This document shows, one piece after another, positions 1-12,289 of a stretch of 64,000 nt of DNA (within the stretch, counting starts at the first letter, position 1; every line of letters begins with the position of its first letter). A program made the position numbers and the translations under genes. The notes beneath the pieces were generated by a model that saw only the letters and a list, made by a program, of their open reading frames with translations, had not been told where the DNA came from and searched no databases. The DNA comes from Nectonema munidae (Eukaryota; Nematomorpha; Nectonematoida; Nectonematidae): assembly GCA_030549495.1 (NCBI GenBank), contig JAUIRK010000664.1:395001-459000 (forward strand), read 5' to 3'.

Positions 1-1433
1 AGCCCCCGACCCCCTGCTAAAAAGCCCCCGACCCCCTGCTAAAAGCCCCCGACCCCCTGCTAAAAGCCCCCGACCCCCTGCTAAAAGCCCCCGACCCCCT
101 GCTAAAAAGCCCCCGACCCCCTGCTAAAACCCCGACCCCCCTAAAAAGCCCCCGACCCCCTGCTAAAAAGCCCCCGACCCCCTGCTAAAAAGCCCCCGAC
201 CCCCTGCTAAAACCCCCGACCCCTGCTAAAAGCCCCCGACCCCCTGCTAAAAGCCCCCGACCCCCTGCTAAAAAGCCCCCGACCCCCTGCTAAAAGCCCC
301 CGACCCCCTGCTAAAAAGCCCCGACCCCTGCTAAAAAGCCCCCGACCCCCTGCTAAAAACCCCCGACCCCCTGCTAAAAGCCCCCGACCCCCTGCTAAAA
401 GCCCCCGACCCCCTGCTAAAAAGCCCCCGACCCCCTGCTAAAAAGCCCCCGACCCCCTGCTAAAAAGCCCCCGACCCCTGCTAAAAAGCCCCGACCCCCT
501 GTAAAAGCCCCCGACCCCCTGCTAAAAAGCCCCCGACCCCTGCTAAAAGCCCCCGACCCCCTGCTAAAAAGCCCCGACCCCCTGCTAAAAAGCCCCGACC
601 CCCTGCTAAAAAGCCCCCGACCCCCTGCTAAAAAGCCCCCGACCCCCTGCTAAAAAGCCCCCGACCCCCTGCTAAAAAGCCCCGACCCCCTGCTAAAAGC
701 CCCCGACCCCCTGCTAAAAAGCCCCCGACCCCCTGCTAAAAAGCCCCGACCCCCTGCTAAAAAGCCCCCGACCCCCTGCTAAAAGCCCCCGACCCCCTGC
801 TAAAAAGCCCCCGACCCCCTGCTAAAAAGCCCCCGACCCCCTGCTAAAAGCCCCCGACCCCCTGCTAAAAAGCCCCCGAACCCCTGCTAAAAGCCCCCAT
901 ACCCCCTGCTAAAAAGCCCCCATACCCCCTGTAAAAGCCCCCATACCCCCTCTAAAAAGCCCCCGACCCCCTGCTAAAAAGCCCCCGACCCCCTGCTAAA
1001 AGCCCCCGACCCCCTGCTAAAAAGCCCCCGACCCCCTGCTAAAAGCCCCCGACCCCCTGCTAAAAAGCCCCCGACCCCCTGCTAAAAGCCCCCGACCCCC
1101 TGCTAAAAAGCCCCCGACCCCCTGCTAAAAAGCCCCCGACCCCCTGCTAAAAAGCCCCCGACCCCCTGCTAAAAAGCCCCCGACCCCCTGCTAAAAAGCC
1201 CCCGACCCCCTGCTAAAAGCCCCCGACCCCCTGCTAAAAAGCCCCCGACCCCCTGCTAAAAAGCCCCCGACCCCCTGCTAAAAAGCCCCCGACCCCCTGC
1301 TAAAAAGCCCTCGACCCCTTGCTAAAAAGCCCCGACCCCCTGCTAAAAAGCCCCCTGACCCCCTGCTAAAAAGCCCCCGACCCCCTGCTAAAAAGCCCCC
1401 GACCCCCTGCTAAAAAGCCCCCGACCCCCTGCT
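1..1433. repeat. C-rich minisatellite, 21-23 bp unit, about 65 copies
   Basis: The unit is AGCCCCCGACCCCCTGCT followed by four or five A, repeated head to tail from the first base of the window to about 1433, so its left end is outside. Most differences are the length of the C and A runs. A cluster of variant units with CAT in place of CGA lies near 895-950. All the C is on the plus strand, so the minus strand carries regularly spaced runs of four to five G. There are no unique spacers and no open frame through the array. Confidence 0.97.
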
Positions 1434-2352
1434 ATAAGTAGCGTGATTAACAATTTCATTTTCTGAGAAGGAAAAGGAAATAAACATATAACCCTAATTT
1501 TTTAGGACTTTTCGAAAGGTATTTAGACAAATTAGTACGATAACTGCAGGCACTTGAGGAAAAAGCTTTAAAATTAATGGTTTAATATTTATTGGATCAT
1601 GTACCCTCAATCCGCCTCTATTTCTATTTAAAAATTTAAAAGAGTTGAAACCCTCCCAAACACTTGTAGGTCAAATGAAACAAAGACACGCAAAAATGAC
1701 GGACAGAAGTTGCAGTTGCAAAATTACAAATGAGTGGAGTCGGAGTCGAAAAATATTCCTCCAACTCCACAACCATGATTGTAACGAAACTTCAACATCC
1801 TATCTCTGTGAGGATTTTTAGAGCAAAAAAATTCACTCAATTTCAAATAAAAATGTTTTTGGACTGACTGCTACACTGATATTGAAAGATCTGGAAAGGC
1901 AAGAACGGAATAACAAAAATACGTATAACGATTAGAAAAATTGCCAAATATTTTTCTTTGTTGACAAAGAAATATATAAACAAAACATGAACATTATTGT
2001 GAGCATATGTTGAATAAATTAGATGAACACACACACCCCTTTTCATTGGCATAAACTTTAAAACATATGTAATCATTGCCAAGATGAACAATAAGGACGT
2101 AGAATGTCGATGATATAAGTTCAGCCAATTTATATCTTTTTATAAATGAAGGTATGAGATAGCTGAATCGATATTCATAGATGCTTTACGATCCATGATC
2201 GCAGCTCGATAGCCAAATCGTATCAGTCGGTTCTGCCACCTTGCCGCTCTAATTTTTAAGAGATAAAGTAAATAAGATTCCGAAGTGAAATATTAGAAAA
2301 CTTTCATTAGTTTTTTGTCCGACTGTCCGTATTTTGTATTATTTTTTTCCGG
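1434..2352. other. Gene-free AT-rich spacer
   Basis: Ordinary AT-rich sequence next to the minisatellite. The only long open stretch is a hydrophobic minus-strand frame near 1843-2091 with no recognisable domain. I see no repeat ends or RNA gene. Confidence 0.6.
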
Positions 2353-2355
2353 TAA

Positions 2356-2548
2356 TGTTTTACCTTACGGTTACGTCAATCAAAAATTTTTAAAGCAATT
2401 ATTTATTGTTGTGATGTCAATCGAACTATACATTTTTCAACGTAGTTTACTTCGTTGATATATATATATATTATTACTTGAGATTCTAGATCTTTTACAT
2501 AAAACTAGCTCATTAAATTTTTGATTGACGGAACCGTAAAGTAGAACA
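2356..2548. mobile_element. Harbinger-like MITE, 193 bp
   Basis: Terminal inverted repeats of about 34 bp match at about 31 positions; the shared core is TTACGGTT-CGTCAATCAAA. A TAA trinucleotide flanks both sides (2353-2355 and 2549-2551), which suits the 3-bp TWA target duplication of PIF/Harbinger elements. The middle is a TA-rich stretch with no coding sequence. Seen directly: arms and flanking TAA. Inferred: superfamily, because short AT-rich duplications can arise by chance. Confidence 0.7.
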
Positions 2549-2937
2549 TAATGTTTTTTCAGTCTTGTGAAGGTTAACTATCACCAAATCATTTCAAATC
2601 AGATCAGATGTCACCAGGGCCATCGCACATCCCTATTTTTGAGCATATCAGTGTTATAGTTCAATAAAGTTTAGTTTTGATTTTATAAATGAGTTTTACT
2701 TCATATCGTAGGATGATAGCAGCAAATATTCCGTGTATTTCGAGTAATATTCCAGATATAGACTTCATTCTCAATGATTAGTACGTTAATTGAATATACA
2801 GAAGGCGGTAGATTTTCTTCTAGATCCGCCCTGTCAGGAGTTGAAATCTTGAGGAAACGAAAAGTTAGTCAAAAAAGAAATAAGACAGATGATTAAAATT
2901 TATTAAAAGACTAATAAAATTTATAAAGACTAATTAA

Positions 2938-3023
2938 TGGCCTGCTTTCTTTTTCAATGGAATTTTATGTATTTAAAACAGATGACTTTGAGTTCTTGAA
3001 ACGTCAGACTGGTCCTCAAATGG
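2938..3023. mobile_element. piggyBac-type MITE fragment (one end)
   Basis: This stretch resembles the right half of the complete TTAA-flanked MITE at 55960-56084: both have a CTTTTTCAAT segment, then CAGATGA, and end in a GGTCTTCAAA-like terminus followed by TTAA (here 3024-3027). The left terminus is not recognisable. Confidence 0.5.
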
Positions 3024-3027
3024 TTAA

Positions 3028-4207
3028 TTGTTGGTGTGAGGTGGCATATTTTTTTAAGAACTCGTAGTCGGTCTGCAACCGTTACAAATACAGCAAATTA
3101 GTGATGGGTCGAAAACAAAGTTTTGTACGATTGTGATTCCGGTGCAGATTCGTAAAAATATAAGCTATTCGGATTCTTAATTTGAAATATTAAAATGATT
3201 AAATTCTCAATTATGTTTGATTAAATTAAGGAATCATAATGATGATAATGAACAAAATAAATCAGAAGTTTTTTATGTTTCTAAATTGGGAACATTTTGA
3301 AAAGTAAAAAGAATCTGTTAGGGTTGGGAAAAAGTAATGCAATTTTCCAATGCAATTACTAAATGGGATTCTAACGATTCGCGATTTCGATTTAAACGTC
3401 TTTCCCATCACTACCACAAATCCTTCCTCAAAAAGAAACGCAAGATATGGAAAAGACAATTTGATTTAAGGCGTAATTATTTACTTTAACTATTGACCGT
3501 TAACTTTTCCTGCTACTAAAGAATGCTGCTCGTTTGTTTCAAGAGTTGAGAGTAATTTTTCCTGCGTCACACAACTCAGCATTACCTTTGAAGAGGATAA
3601 CGACAACAATGAGAGAGATAGAGATTCGTTAGTTCGTCACTCTTTCAAATCTCTTCTATATGTGCTGTGATCGTAAAAACAAAGAATCAAGGACGCGATG
3701 ACGCCTAAAGTTTATTTTTCTTCAACAAAGTGGGTCATTGTATGTTTGTGTGAAATCTTTTCACTTCTCAAGATTCTCGTTGTTATTAGTAGTACTTGTG
3801 CAATGAGGGAGATGAATCTTTAAAATTCTTCAAGACACATTTCTCTTAAATGCTTATCATTATTGAGGAGTAGATGCTTTACTCTTGTTCTGGCTAGGAA
3901 TAGGCCGTCGTATGCAAAACATCCCCCAAGTTTTCAAGGAATTAACTAATCCTGAATGTCCAATATGCAAACTCTGAATCCAGCGAAATTCTAGCATAAA
4001 CGTTTAGGACTAAATTAGCTGTCGATCAAATGTTTCAGAATTCTGGGTGGTGTCAGGGTATCCTTCTCCTCGCTTAGACTACCCATTTGGGGTTGGGATT
4101 CATTTAATTAAAAGGAAAAAACTATTTGAAAAAGTCTATTGAAAAAAGGATTTGGAATTGTTGTAGTAAGAGAGTTGACAATAGTAAGAAAAAGAACATT
4201 CTCAAAT
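3028..4207. other. Gene-free AT-rich spacer
   Basis: No coding region, RNA gene or clear repeat end was found. Near 3270-3295 there is a weak motif like the TTCC-n-GGAA palindrome seen inside piggyBac-type termini elsewhere in the window. Confidence 0.5.
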
Positions 4208-4215
4208 ATCTAGAT

Positions 4216-4533
4216 CAGGGATTCTTAACCTGTGGTCGATGTATGGGTTTCAAGAGGTTGGCGAGGGTCAGATTAAAAACCCCATTTTTTTAATTTAAAA
4301 TTATAAATATACTTTCATATACATTTTTTATTAAAATATTTAATAAAATTTAAAAACATTTTATAATGCATCATTTTAATAAAAAGATTAAGTATTCTTT
4401 TGCAAGTACAAATATTAATTGCATGCAAGGTTTTTTTTTATGACTTTTATGTGAAAATTTCCTTGGAGAGGGTCCATAACTTTCATTAGCTTTTTAGAGG
4501 GGTCCATGACAGAATAAAGGTTAAGAAACCCTG
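4216..4533. mobile_element. hAT MITE, 318 bp, intact ends
   Basis: Begins CAGGGATTCTTAACC and ends GGTTAAGAAACCCTG, a near-perfect inverted pair. A perfect 8-bp duplication ATCTAGAT flanks it (4208-4215 and 4534-4541). The interior is AT-rich with no transposase. The central TA of the duplication fits the Buster branch of hAT elements. The exact duplication suggests a fairly young insertion. Confidence 0.93.
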
Positions 4534-4541
4534 ATCTAGAT

Positions 4542-7500
4542 AATTTGAGAAAAAATGCACTTGTATCGCAAATGATTGTGTGTGAGAGGGTTGGAAGAGG
4601 ATTGAGTTGAATTTTGGAAAACAGTAAAAGATAAAAAAAAAAAAAGTTAAATAGCATTGTAATAAAATAGAATTTAGCAAAATAACAAAGGTATTCCGGG
4701 TTTCTCAACCGTGGGCGAATGGCATATTTTGGGAGAAAATGGAATTTAGGTGGACACTTTTTTTAGTTGTACAAAACACATTTACAAAATTTTTTGAAAA
4801 CGCACTTTTAACATTTTTCTCATTTCAAATCTAAGATGAAACATCACTCATTGTTCTGTATTAAGGATTTGTTTGAACTCAAGATAGAAGAATGTGTGAT
4901 AAATCATTTTTCTTGTAAAATAGAATCTGTAGAAGAAAATTCTTAGCAGGAATTTATTGAACTTAAATGGAATGAAGAATTTAAATGAAAGATGTCTTTT
5001 TTTACTTCATAATTTTATAAATTTTTTAGATTCTCAGCCGGCAATTAAGTAAAAAGGTATAAAAAACCTGATGAGGCCATGATGATGATGATGATGATGA
5101 TGATGAAATAGGGCAGATAAAGTCTTTTTTTCAATTAACGTTTTTAGAACTAACGTACTAAATGCCTTCCTTTTTTAACTTTAAAATTTAAGTCAATACT
5201 TTTTCATAATCCTAAATTATTTATATGGCGTTCTTGTTTAATTTATGAAATTTCTTTATATCCTTTCAAGCTCAATTGGCCACCAGTGTCCCATAAAATA
5301 AAATAATCAGTTTAGAATTAAAAATAGTAAACAGTTTCGTTTTCAAAGCATCTAGATGTTTCAAGATGTTTTAGTGGGAAAAATGTTTAAGAAAATTTTT
5401 TCTAAAAATCTAAAGTCTAGAAAAAATAGAATATTACCTTGTTTCTTTCTGATCAACTATTTATGATGATGATGCTGATGCTGATGATAATGATGGTGCG
5501 ATGATAGTAGTGATAGTAATGATGATAGAAATGATGATGGTGATGATGATAAGAATTTTGTTGATTATGGTATTGAAAAACAAATAGAAGTAACAAACAA
5601 TAACATTTAAGAAAACGTTACATTATTTACAATTATGGAGCTTCATTACTATCGGTGTTTTTAATCAAAATGTATGGATGAGATGAGTATCGAATTCATG
5701 AAATAATAGCGAACTTCATAACATCCATTTCAGGCGAATCCACTTAATTTAAAGCCAGTTGTTTGATATTTGCATTTTAAAAAAATTCCAAAAACGCGGA
5801 TGAAATTAGAAAGGTATTACATTAATTTGACGATCTCCCACTGATTAAAAAAATAAATAATAAAACACTTGACTTTGATTTGATGCTAATGTCCAGGTTG
5901 TTTCTGAATGTCTACAAATGGTTTACAGACAATTCGCACCAACCAACCAACTCGTTCCTTTGTAATACCACCTCAAAATAATTTACTAAAAATTTAAAAA
6001 TAATTACGTCGAGTTTGTAAAAGTGATTTGGTGCGAGTTTACCAGACCCCCTACAAAAGATAATGCTACAATTACAAAGAATACACCCATTTTTATATTT
6101 AAGAAACTGCAAAAGTAGAGGTTTCAAAAGCAAAATTAAAATTTTTGAATGTCTTAATATTTGGAATCTTATCAGTATGCGTCTAATAATCACTATGCAT
6201 AGGAAGTCCTTGTTGTCTTTTGAATAAATTCGGAAATTATTGCATTCAATAAAGGAGGAAAAAAATTTGATTGGAATAAATTTTATCAGAAAAAGATTAT
6301 TTTTACTTTTAGAAATGTAAATGGAATAAATTCTTGAACTAAAGAAAATAATGGTACAAAATCTTGAAGTGAAAATAAAGGATTAAAATTTTACAGTTTA
6401 TTCGAAAATAATTAAAACGGAGAAGACTAATAAGTGATGCTAAATTTATATGAAATATAAAAGATAATTTATGATACACTGACTGACTTAGCAAACTGGA
6501 GATTTTTCGATTTCTATTAAAAAATACAAGAACATATTAATATTACTGGATGTAGAAACGCTTTTATGATCACCCACATGTTTCTAGGTTATACTACTGT
6601 TATTATACACATTAGTAATATGAAGAATAGAAAAATTGTAAAATGTCATCTTTTCTTTAAGGGTGAATGAGTATTAATTTCTTATTTCAGGAGTGCACAT
6701 CCTGAGGACGAGGAGGAAAACCAAACTGGTTTCAAGGTGGCGAAAAACTATTCTATCTAAATCAAAATTCTATATCTTTTTAATATTATTTAAAAAACTT
6801 GTTTGGCTTGCGACTGGATTTTCCATGTTACTTTTCTTATTCAATTTATTAGCAAGGTTAATTTTGCAAATTTAATCTTCGCCCTTCCCCCACCTCCAAT
6901 AATTTTCTTTGCTAAGCTTATATTCAAAAATATGTATGATGATTGCAATATAGATTGTAATATATGATCATTCGACATACAATAACAAATAACGATGATG
7001 TTATTGTGCCATTAGAGGAGAGTATAAAAAAGCAAACGCATACTTTTGTTATTCTATAATTTGCTGCTGCTAAAACACGAAAAATGAACATCTAATGGAG
7101 ACTGTTTTCGACTCAGTCAGTATATATCTGAATTATGTGGCTTAATAAAAATGTGAGCATTTTTTTTCTAAATCACTTTTTAAGCCAGAATGGGGTGGGG
7201 ATGAGTGAGAAAAGAAAGAGCAAGGGGTGAGAGGCTCCATTCAAGACCTTTGCCCTGGGGCGCCACGATCCCTTGATACGGCCGTGCTGTCGGATAAATA
7301 AGGTCTAACTGTATCACCAATGAGTCTTCTAATACAACCCTTTCCATACGGTCTTTAGAAGACAAGACAAGTTTAACCTTCGAACACATTTAAAATGTAT
7401 ACAAACTTAAAAACCTTTTTCAAAGAATTTTGACAACACTTATACATGTAAAACATTTATTTAAAAATTAAATTAAAAAAAATAAATTAGGGCATTGACT

Positions 7501-8426
7501 AATAAAAATTCATTCTAATTTTATATGTATTTTGTAAGATGAATATACAATAGCATTTCTCATTTTTAGAATGACAAAAAGCATTGAAAAAATATTGAAT
7601 TCTCCAAAAAAAAATTTCTTGTAAATTTTAATTTGACTGTGCAAATGGAATTCATTTCTGAAATAATGAACTTCCACCATCTATACTAAAACCCCTGAAA
7701 CAACAAGGTCTACGTATTTGTAGGAAGAAATATGAAGATAGATATACGAATTTTCAGAAATTCAAGTAGAGTAATTTCTTGTTCTTCATTAAATTCATGC
7801 GTCAAATACTTCTCAAGCTTTCTGCGAAAAGCTGAAATTTCATATTTTTCTTCATGGAATGCCTTATCTCTGATATTTTGACAAAATATTAGAAGTATTT
7901 ATTCCATTTGTGAAATTCTTAAAAAACTCCACCTTGCTTTTAAGTGAAGCCTATTAGATCTCATTGTCCATTTTATAGGACACAGGCGATTTCTTTAACC
8001 TAAGCTCTTTAGTACTAAGTTGTATCTAACTGTGCACACTACATCAGCAAGAACTAATTCTATTTTTAAAAAAATAAAAAGTTCTCGGAAGCAAATCAGA
8101 AAAGAATGAATGATGTTATTCTTTGTCATTTAAACATTGGAAAGATTCTCTTGGTTTGACTAATATCACAAAAATTTTCATCAATGCTAATGAACGCAAA
8201 AATACTTTGCCAGCTTTGAGTAATGATTTATTGTAGTAACTATGATTGTATTTTTTAAAGAAGACACTCGTAAATCATAATCTCTTTCGCTATCTACTCA
8301 TCATTTGGGTTTGACTCGAAATATAAATGCAAAATATTTCTTTAATTTGCAAAATGTTTCTTTAACTTGATTAATACCATTCAAATACTAATGATTTGAT
8401 CAGCCCCTAATGTATATATAAATCAG
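4542..8426. other. Gene-free region with minor repeats
   Basis: Contains a short GAT microsatellite at 5081-5105 and a degenerate one at 5464-5550. A fragment near 6757-6880 matches the start of the dispersed repeat at 8427. A stretch near 7180-7300 is unusually GC-rich and, read on the minus strand from about 7292, begins CAGCACGGCC, resembling a hAT terminus with no partner found. Open frames here are short and have no recognisable domains. Confidence 0.5.
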
Positions 8427-9316
8427 AGTCGTACATCGGGGGAGGGGAAAGGCCTTTGCCTCCTCCCTCAATAATTTTGGATTCTCCTATCTTTTTTATA
8501 TTATTTAAAAGACTTGTTTGGCTTTTGCCATTACTTTTCTTGTTTTAAGATTAAGTTTTAGAATGAATATTTTAAATCTAATTTCCACTTCATTGATATA
8601 ATAATGCAAATTTAAGCTATATTTGATCAGAAGCCGTAATATAGCCTGTACTTTGAACAAGAGTCCATAGATTTTTCAGTCGGGCAAATATTTTTATAGC
8701 ATATAACTATATAAGAAAGTATTCTTTATAATTTAAAGCTTAAAATGTTTATCCCTTTTGATTACGGTAACTGAAAGAGATAAATTAATGTAATAGAATA
8801 CACAAGTTAGGGAAAACGTCATATATTTGCTAAATATAATAATTTAAACAATCAAGTCTTTTATTACAGAAATCAAATATATAGCATCTTTATTCTTAGA
8901 TATTCGTTTATTTAATGTTTTAGCTTTTTTTTATCAAGATTGCTTAGAATAGTTGGCAATGTTTTTACACTTTGCTTAATTTTTTTTTAATTAACTTAGC
9001 ACAAATAATTTAATTTTAATGTGATTTATAGAGTATAACTTAGGGATTGAAATATCTAATTTATATAAATTTAAGGTATGTAGAATATTTCTTCAAAAAA
9101 TTTTAAACCTTCAATTTCTATTTAAAAATGCTAAATTTAAATTCACCGCTTCATACCTGTCAATTCATAGACCCAAAAGCTAAATATATTTTCAAATAAT
9201 TTACTTTACTAATTGAATATATGTGTAGATAGAATATAAAAATTATATAAGATGATTCTTTGTTTTGATGTGTTAATAATCGAGCTTAGTAACATTTCAT
9301 GGCTAAAAATTTTAAA
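8427..9316 (+). repeat. Dispersed 0.9-kb repeat, copy A
   Basis: Matches the reverse complement of 49012-49920 along its length. Shared landmarks are a G/C-rich start, CTTGTTT, GGGATAAAC in inverse form, GTAATAT, and a shared end near the motif GAGCTTAGTAACATTTCATG at about 9281-9300. The start CAGAGTCGTACATCGGGGG corresponds to CAGGGGCGCACAATCGGGGG in copy B. Divergence is high and no open frame is shared, so this is an old, unclassified interspersed repeat. The CAGGGGCG start hints at a non-autonomous DNA transposon, but no matching inverted end was found. Confidence 0.8.
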
Positions 9317-9489
9317 AGACCATTTTAGAGTCGTGGTATAAAACCTTCATTTGTTTAGAGAAAAGATAGACTGTGACCATCGGTTTCAATAATTGATAAA
9401 TGGCAATAAGGAGAGATAACAGCTTAATTATATCCGATGAGTAGGGATCTATCATATATGAATGATTTTGTTGTCTTGTTAAGCTAGAA

Positions 9490-11016
9490 CAGTGGTTCAA
9501 AAAGTTTGTAAAATATTAATAGGGTCTAATTTAAAAAAGTAATAAACTACTATACAAAAAAAAATTAACGCAAATGTTTATTCAAAAATTGTCTGAATAA
9601 TTCAATCAATGTCAATGAGATGAGTGCATCTGTTATCTAAGGGAGCTTGTCTGAGTTTGGTTCTGTTTTGGTCAATGCAAATCTCATATCATTATTCACT
9701 TCCAATCTATTAGCAAATAGAATCAGAACTTTCAGAGCAATCTTTGCAACATCAGTCTTATTTCAATAGAAAAATCGCTATGAGGGATTTAACAAATACA
9801 TGTTTTGCCCTCCTCAATCATTAATCAAATCAATAAACTGTTCCTGAATTAAAAAGTATTCTAAGGCCAGATAACTAATGGAGATTATAAAGGGATTTTT
9901 GATAAATTGATAGTATTCCTCAAATTTTTGTAGGTAAGGAAAATAAAAAGAAATTTTTTGGCTAAGACATGGTACACTGTGTATTATGGCCTATATTAAA
10001 TCTTCATTGAAAAAAATCTTTTTTCATCAACAAATATGTTCGAAATTCTAGCAAAATTTTTCTCGTCTAAGAATGCCATAATTCCAACGTATTTTTAAAA
10101 GCTGACAATTTTTTATGACATGGAGTACTGTGATCTGTTTTCCTTGCAGTGCAAAGTTAAAGGAATTAGATTCAAATATATTCACTAAAAATGATAGGAA
10201 TATACGAAAACGGACATCAGAAAATTCTACGTGCATGTCTAGTTTGCCTTCCAGAAATTGCTGATTTCTTTCCCATTGAAAAGCAACCTCAAGTTTGAGT
10301 GCAGCAACAGTTTTTCAAATTAGGAATCATTTTTTTACATAACTCAGAAAAATACAAGAATTGAAGACATTTGATTTAATTAAATACGCTGTTTTAGTGT
10401 CTTCATTGGGAACATTTTTCAGCCCACCAGGTACATTTTTCAACCCACCAGGTACATTTTTCATTATTAAGGCTTGGTGATGAATAGCTCACTGGGTACA
10501 AATTACACATGAAGATTTTTGCTTTATGAGTCTGAAAACTAGACAAGTAATTGTCAGAGCGCAGCCAGTACATACTCCAAGTGAATGCTCCGGCTTAATA
10601 CCATGTACTGTAAAAATATGCCCACGTTGTCAAATATTTCTTTTGCAGTTGTTCTACTGCTAAGTTTAGCAAAACAAAAATTTGTCTACCAGGTGCTTGT
10701 CTATACATATTGTACGTAAACACAACACTGAGCTAAGTTTGGAGCATAAGTCGTTTCATCTAACTCAAATGCAAAAAAAGTTGAAAATCAAAAACCAAAT
10801 CAATAAACCACCTCTAGAATCAGACACTTCTGTTATTAGCCTTTTAGCGGTATCGTTTGGCAGGAAGATCGTCTTCAACTTTTGAGGTTCAGAACTTCTT
10901 AGCACATTCAATATATCTTTGCAATAAGTTAATCGACTGTTCTCCTATGTTGTGAGAATTTTTGACAAAAAAAATAGTCCCCTAGGGGATCGAGAACTGC
11001 ATTTTATGAACCATTG
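9490..11016 (-). mobile_element. Degraded hAT transposon, 1.53 kb
   Basis: Left end CAGTGGTTCA and right end TGAACCATTG are inverted. Flanks AGCTAGAA (9482-9489) and ATCTAGAA (11017-11024) are an 8-bp duplication with one mismatch. The minus strand at 10236-10048 encodes LQGKQITVL with flanking residues, a motif well known from the hAT transposases related to ZBED5/FAM200 proteins. The rest of the transposase is broken by many stops and frameshifts. A 21-bp direct repeat (CCCACCAGGTACATTTTTCA) lies at about 10423-10465. Confidence 0.85.
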
Positions 11017-11024
11017 ATCTAGAA

Positions 11025-11768
11025 GGTAGTGATGCAATCAGAATTACATAGACGGTAATTTGACTCTATAAAATCTGCAGTTATCCGCAATTATGGTTGG
11101 ATTGCTAGCTTATAGTGTAAGTATAAAATCGGATAATAATAGTAGTCTCTTAATTAGATAAAAATTCTCTTATAATAAAAAAAAAAAGTTTCACTCTCCC
11201 TTCTAAATTTTGTGGATGTACGCCTGATATAAATATTCTGAATCAAAATAAAAGCAAAGTGATCATAAAGGGATAGAATTTGGAGTAGGTATACAATCAA
11301 AATTTGAATTTAGTGTCCCATTTTTAGGTATTTCAGAAAATAAAAAAAAGAACAATTTTCAGAGTAAGTGACTGGCGCTTCGAGTAAGAGTTAAATAATT
11401 AAAAAGTAAGTATATTTGGTATCTGAGTGGATTTTAAGTGTTTGGAGTCCCTGAGAATTTTATATTTTCGGAGTCTAATTTTTGTAGGTTATTTTTCTTC
11501 CGACTTTACATACTTGATGCATGCATACAATTGAATTAAAATTATTATACATCGGTTATACACACGGAAGATTACAAAATTTGTAAAGGCAATTTGTGAT
11601 ATTTACATCAAATTTCATCTCATAATTTTTACATGGAAAGAAAATATTTACACAACCTTACTCATACCGGTCAAGTTATTACTGAATTCGTAATTTATTC
11701 GAAGTATATATAAATATACACATAAAGAGTAATTTGAATTGTGTAATAAAATTAACCTTTGTATTTAG
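11025..11768. promoter_or_regulatory. Upstream region of the small three-exon gene
   Basis: No other feature is visible. A TATA-like stretch TATATATAAATA lies near 11704-11715, about 55-65 bases before the proposed ATG. The ATG is immediately preceded by TTTGTATTTAG, so it could also follow a splice acceptor, with an untranslated or coding exon further upstream. Confidence 0.3.
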
Positions 11769-12119
11769 ATGGAATTGAAGGTAAAAGAAAAAGAAATTTT
11801 GGAAATTTGTTTGACGAACATTAGTGAAAGTTTATTTATCATAATAAAAAACTGTTATAATAATGATAATAAAAAAAATATCTACGAAAATTTAAAGGTA
11901 AGTATTTTAATTTAAAATATTTACCAAATGTCAGTTTTGAAAATTTAGATAAATTCAACAAATGAATTCATTGACAAAATTAAAGAAAAGATAAATAAAA
12001 ATTTTGAAAAGGGAGTAGAAAAATCTAAAGGAAGGTAAATTTTATTCACTCTATTTTTTGCACTTTATTTGTTTTATTATTTGAATAGATTAAAAGAAGA
12101 AGTTGATGAAAAGCTATAA
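11769..12119 (+). CDS. Small three-exon gene, about 81 residues, function unknown
   Basis: Exons 11769-11897, 11949-12034 and 12089-12119 join in frame. Donors are AAG|GTAAGT and AAG|GTAAAT; acceptors are ATTTAG and GAATAG. The introns are only 51 and 54 bases. The predicted protein is charged and helical: it starts MELKVKEKEILEIC, has NEFIDKIKEKINKNFEKG in the middle, and ends KEEVDEKL. An AATAAA polyadenylation signal follows the stop at about 12124. The charged helices and a CY motif followed by FIDKI faintly recall the head of the kinetochore protein PMF1/Nnf1, but the match is too weak to name it. What is seen: frame, consensus splice sites, poly(A) signal. Inferred: that it is expressed. 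If the acceptor-like sequence before the ATG is used, the protein has more N-terminal sequence. Confidence 0.6.
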
Positions 12120-12289
12120 CCCTAATAAAAGAAATGTTTCATAATATTATATGTCAACTCTAAATAGTAATATTATTTGTTAATAAATAAAAAATTTTAG
12201 AAAAATTTTGCTTGACGCTTGAATGGTCTCTAAAAGAAGAAATAATAATCATCAATCAAAAATCTTCCAAATTTTACGTGAAAGTGGAT

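Noticed and set aside
1-1433. CRISPR array
   Set aside because: Repeats are directly adjacent with no unique spacers, and the surroundings are eukaryotic with introns.
1-1433. Telomeric repeat
   Set aside because: The 22-bp unit is unlike known short telomere repeats, and it is followed by ordinary gene-bearing DNA; position in the chromosome cannot be judged from the window.
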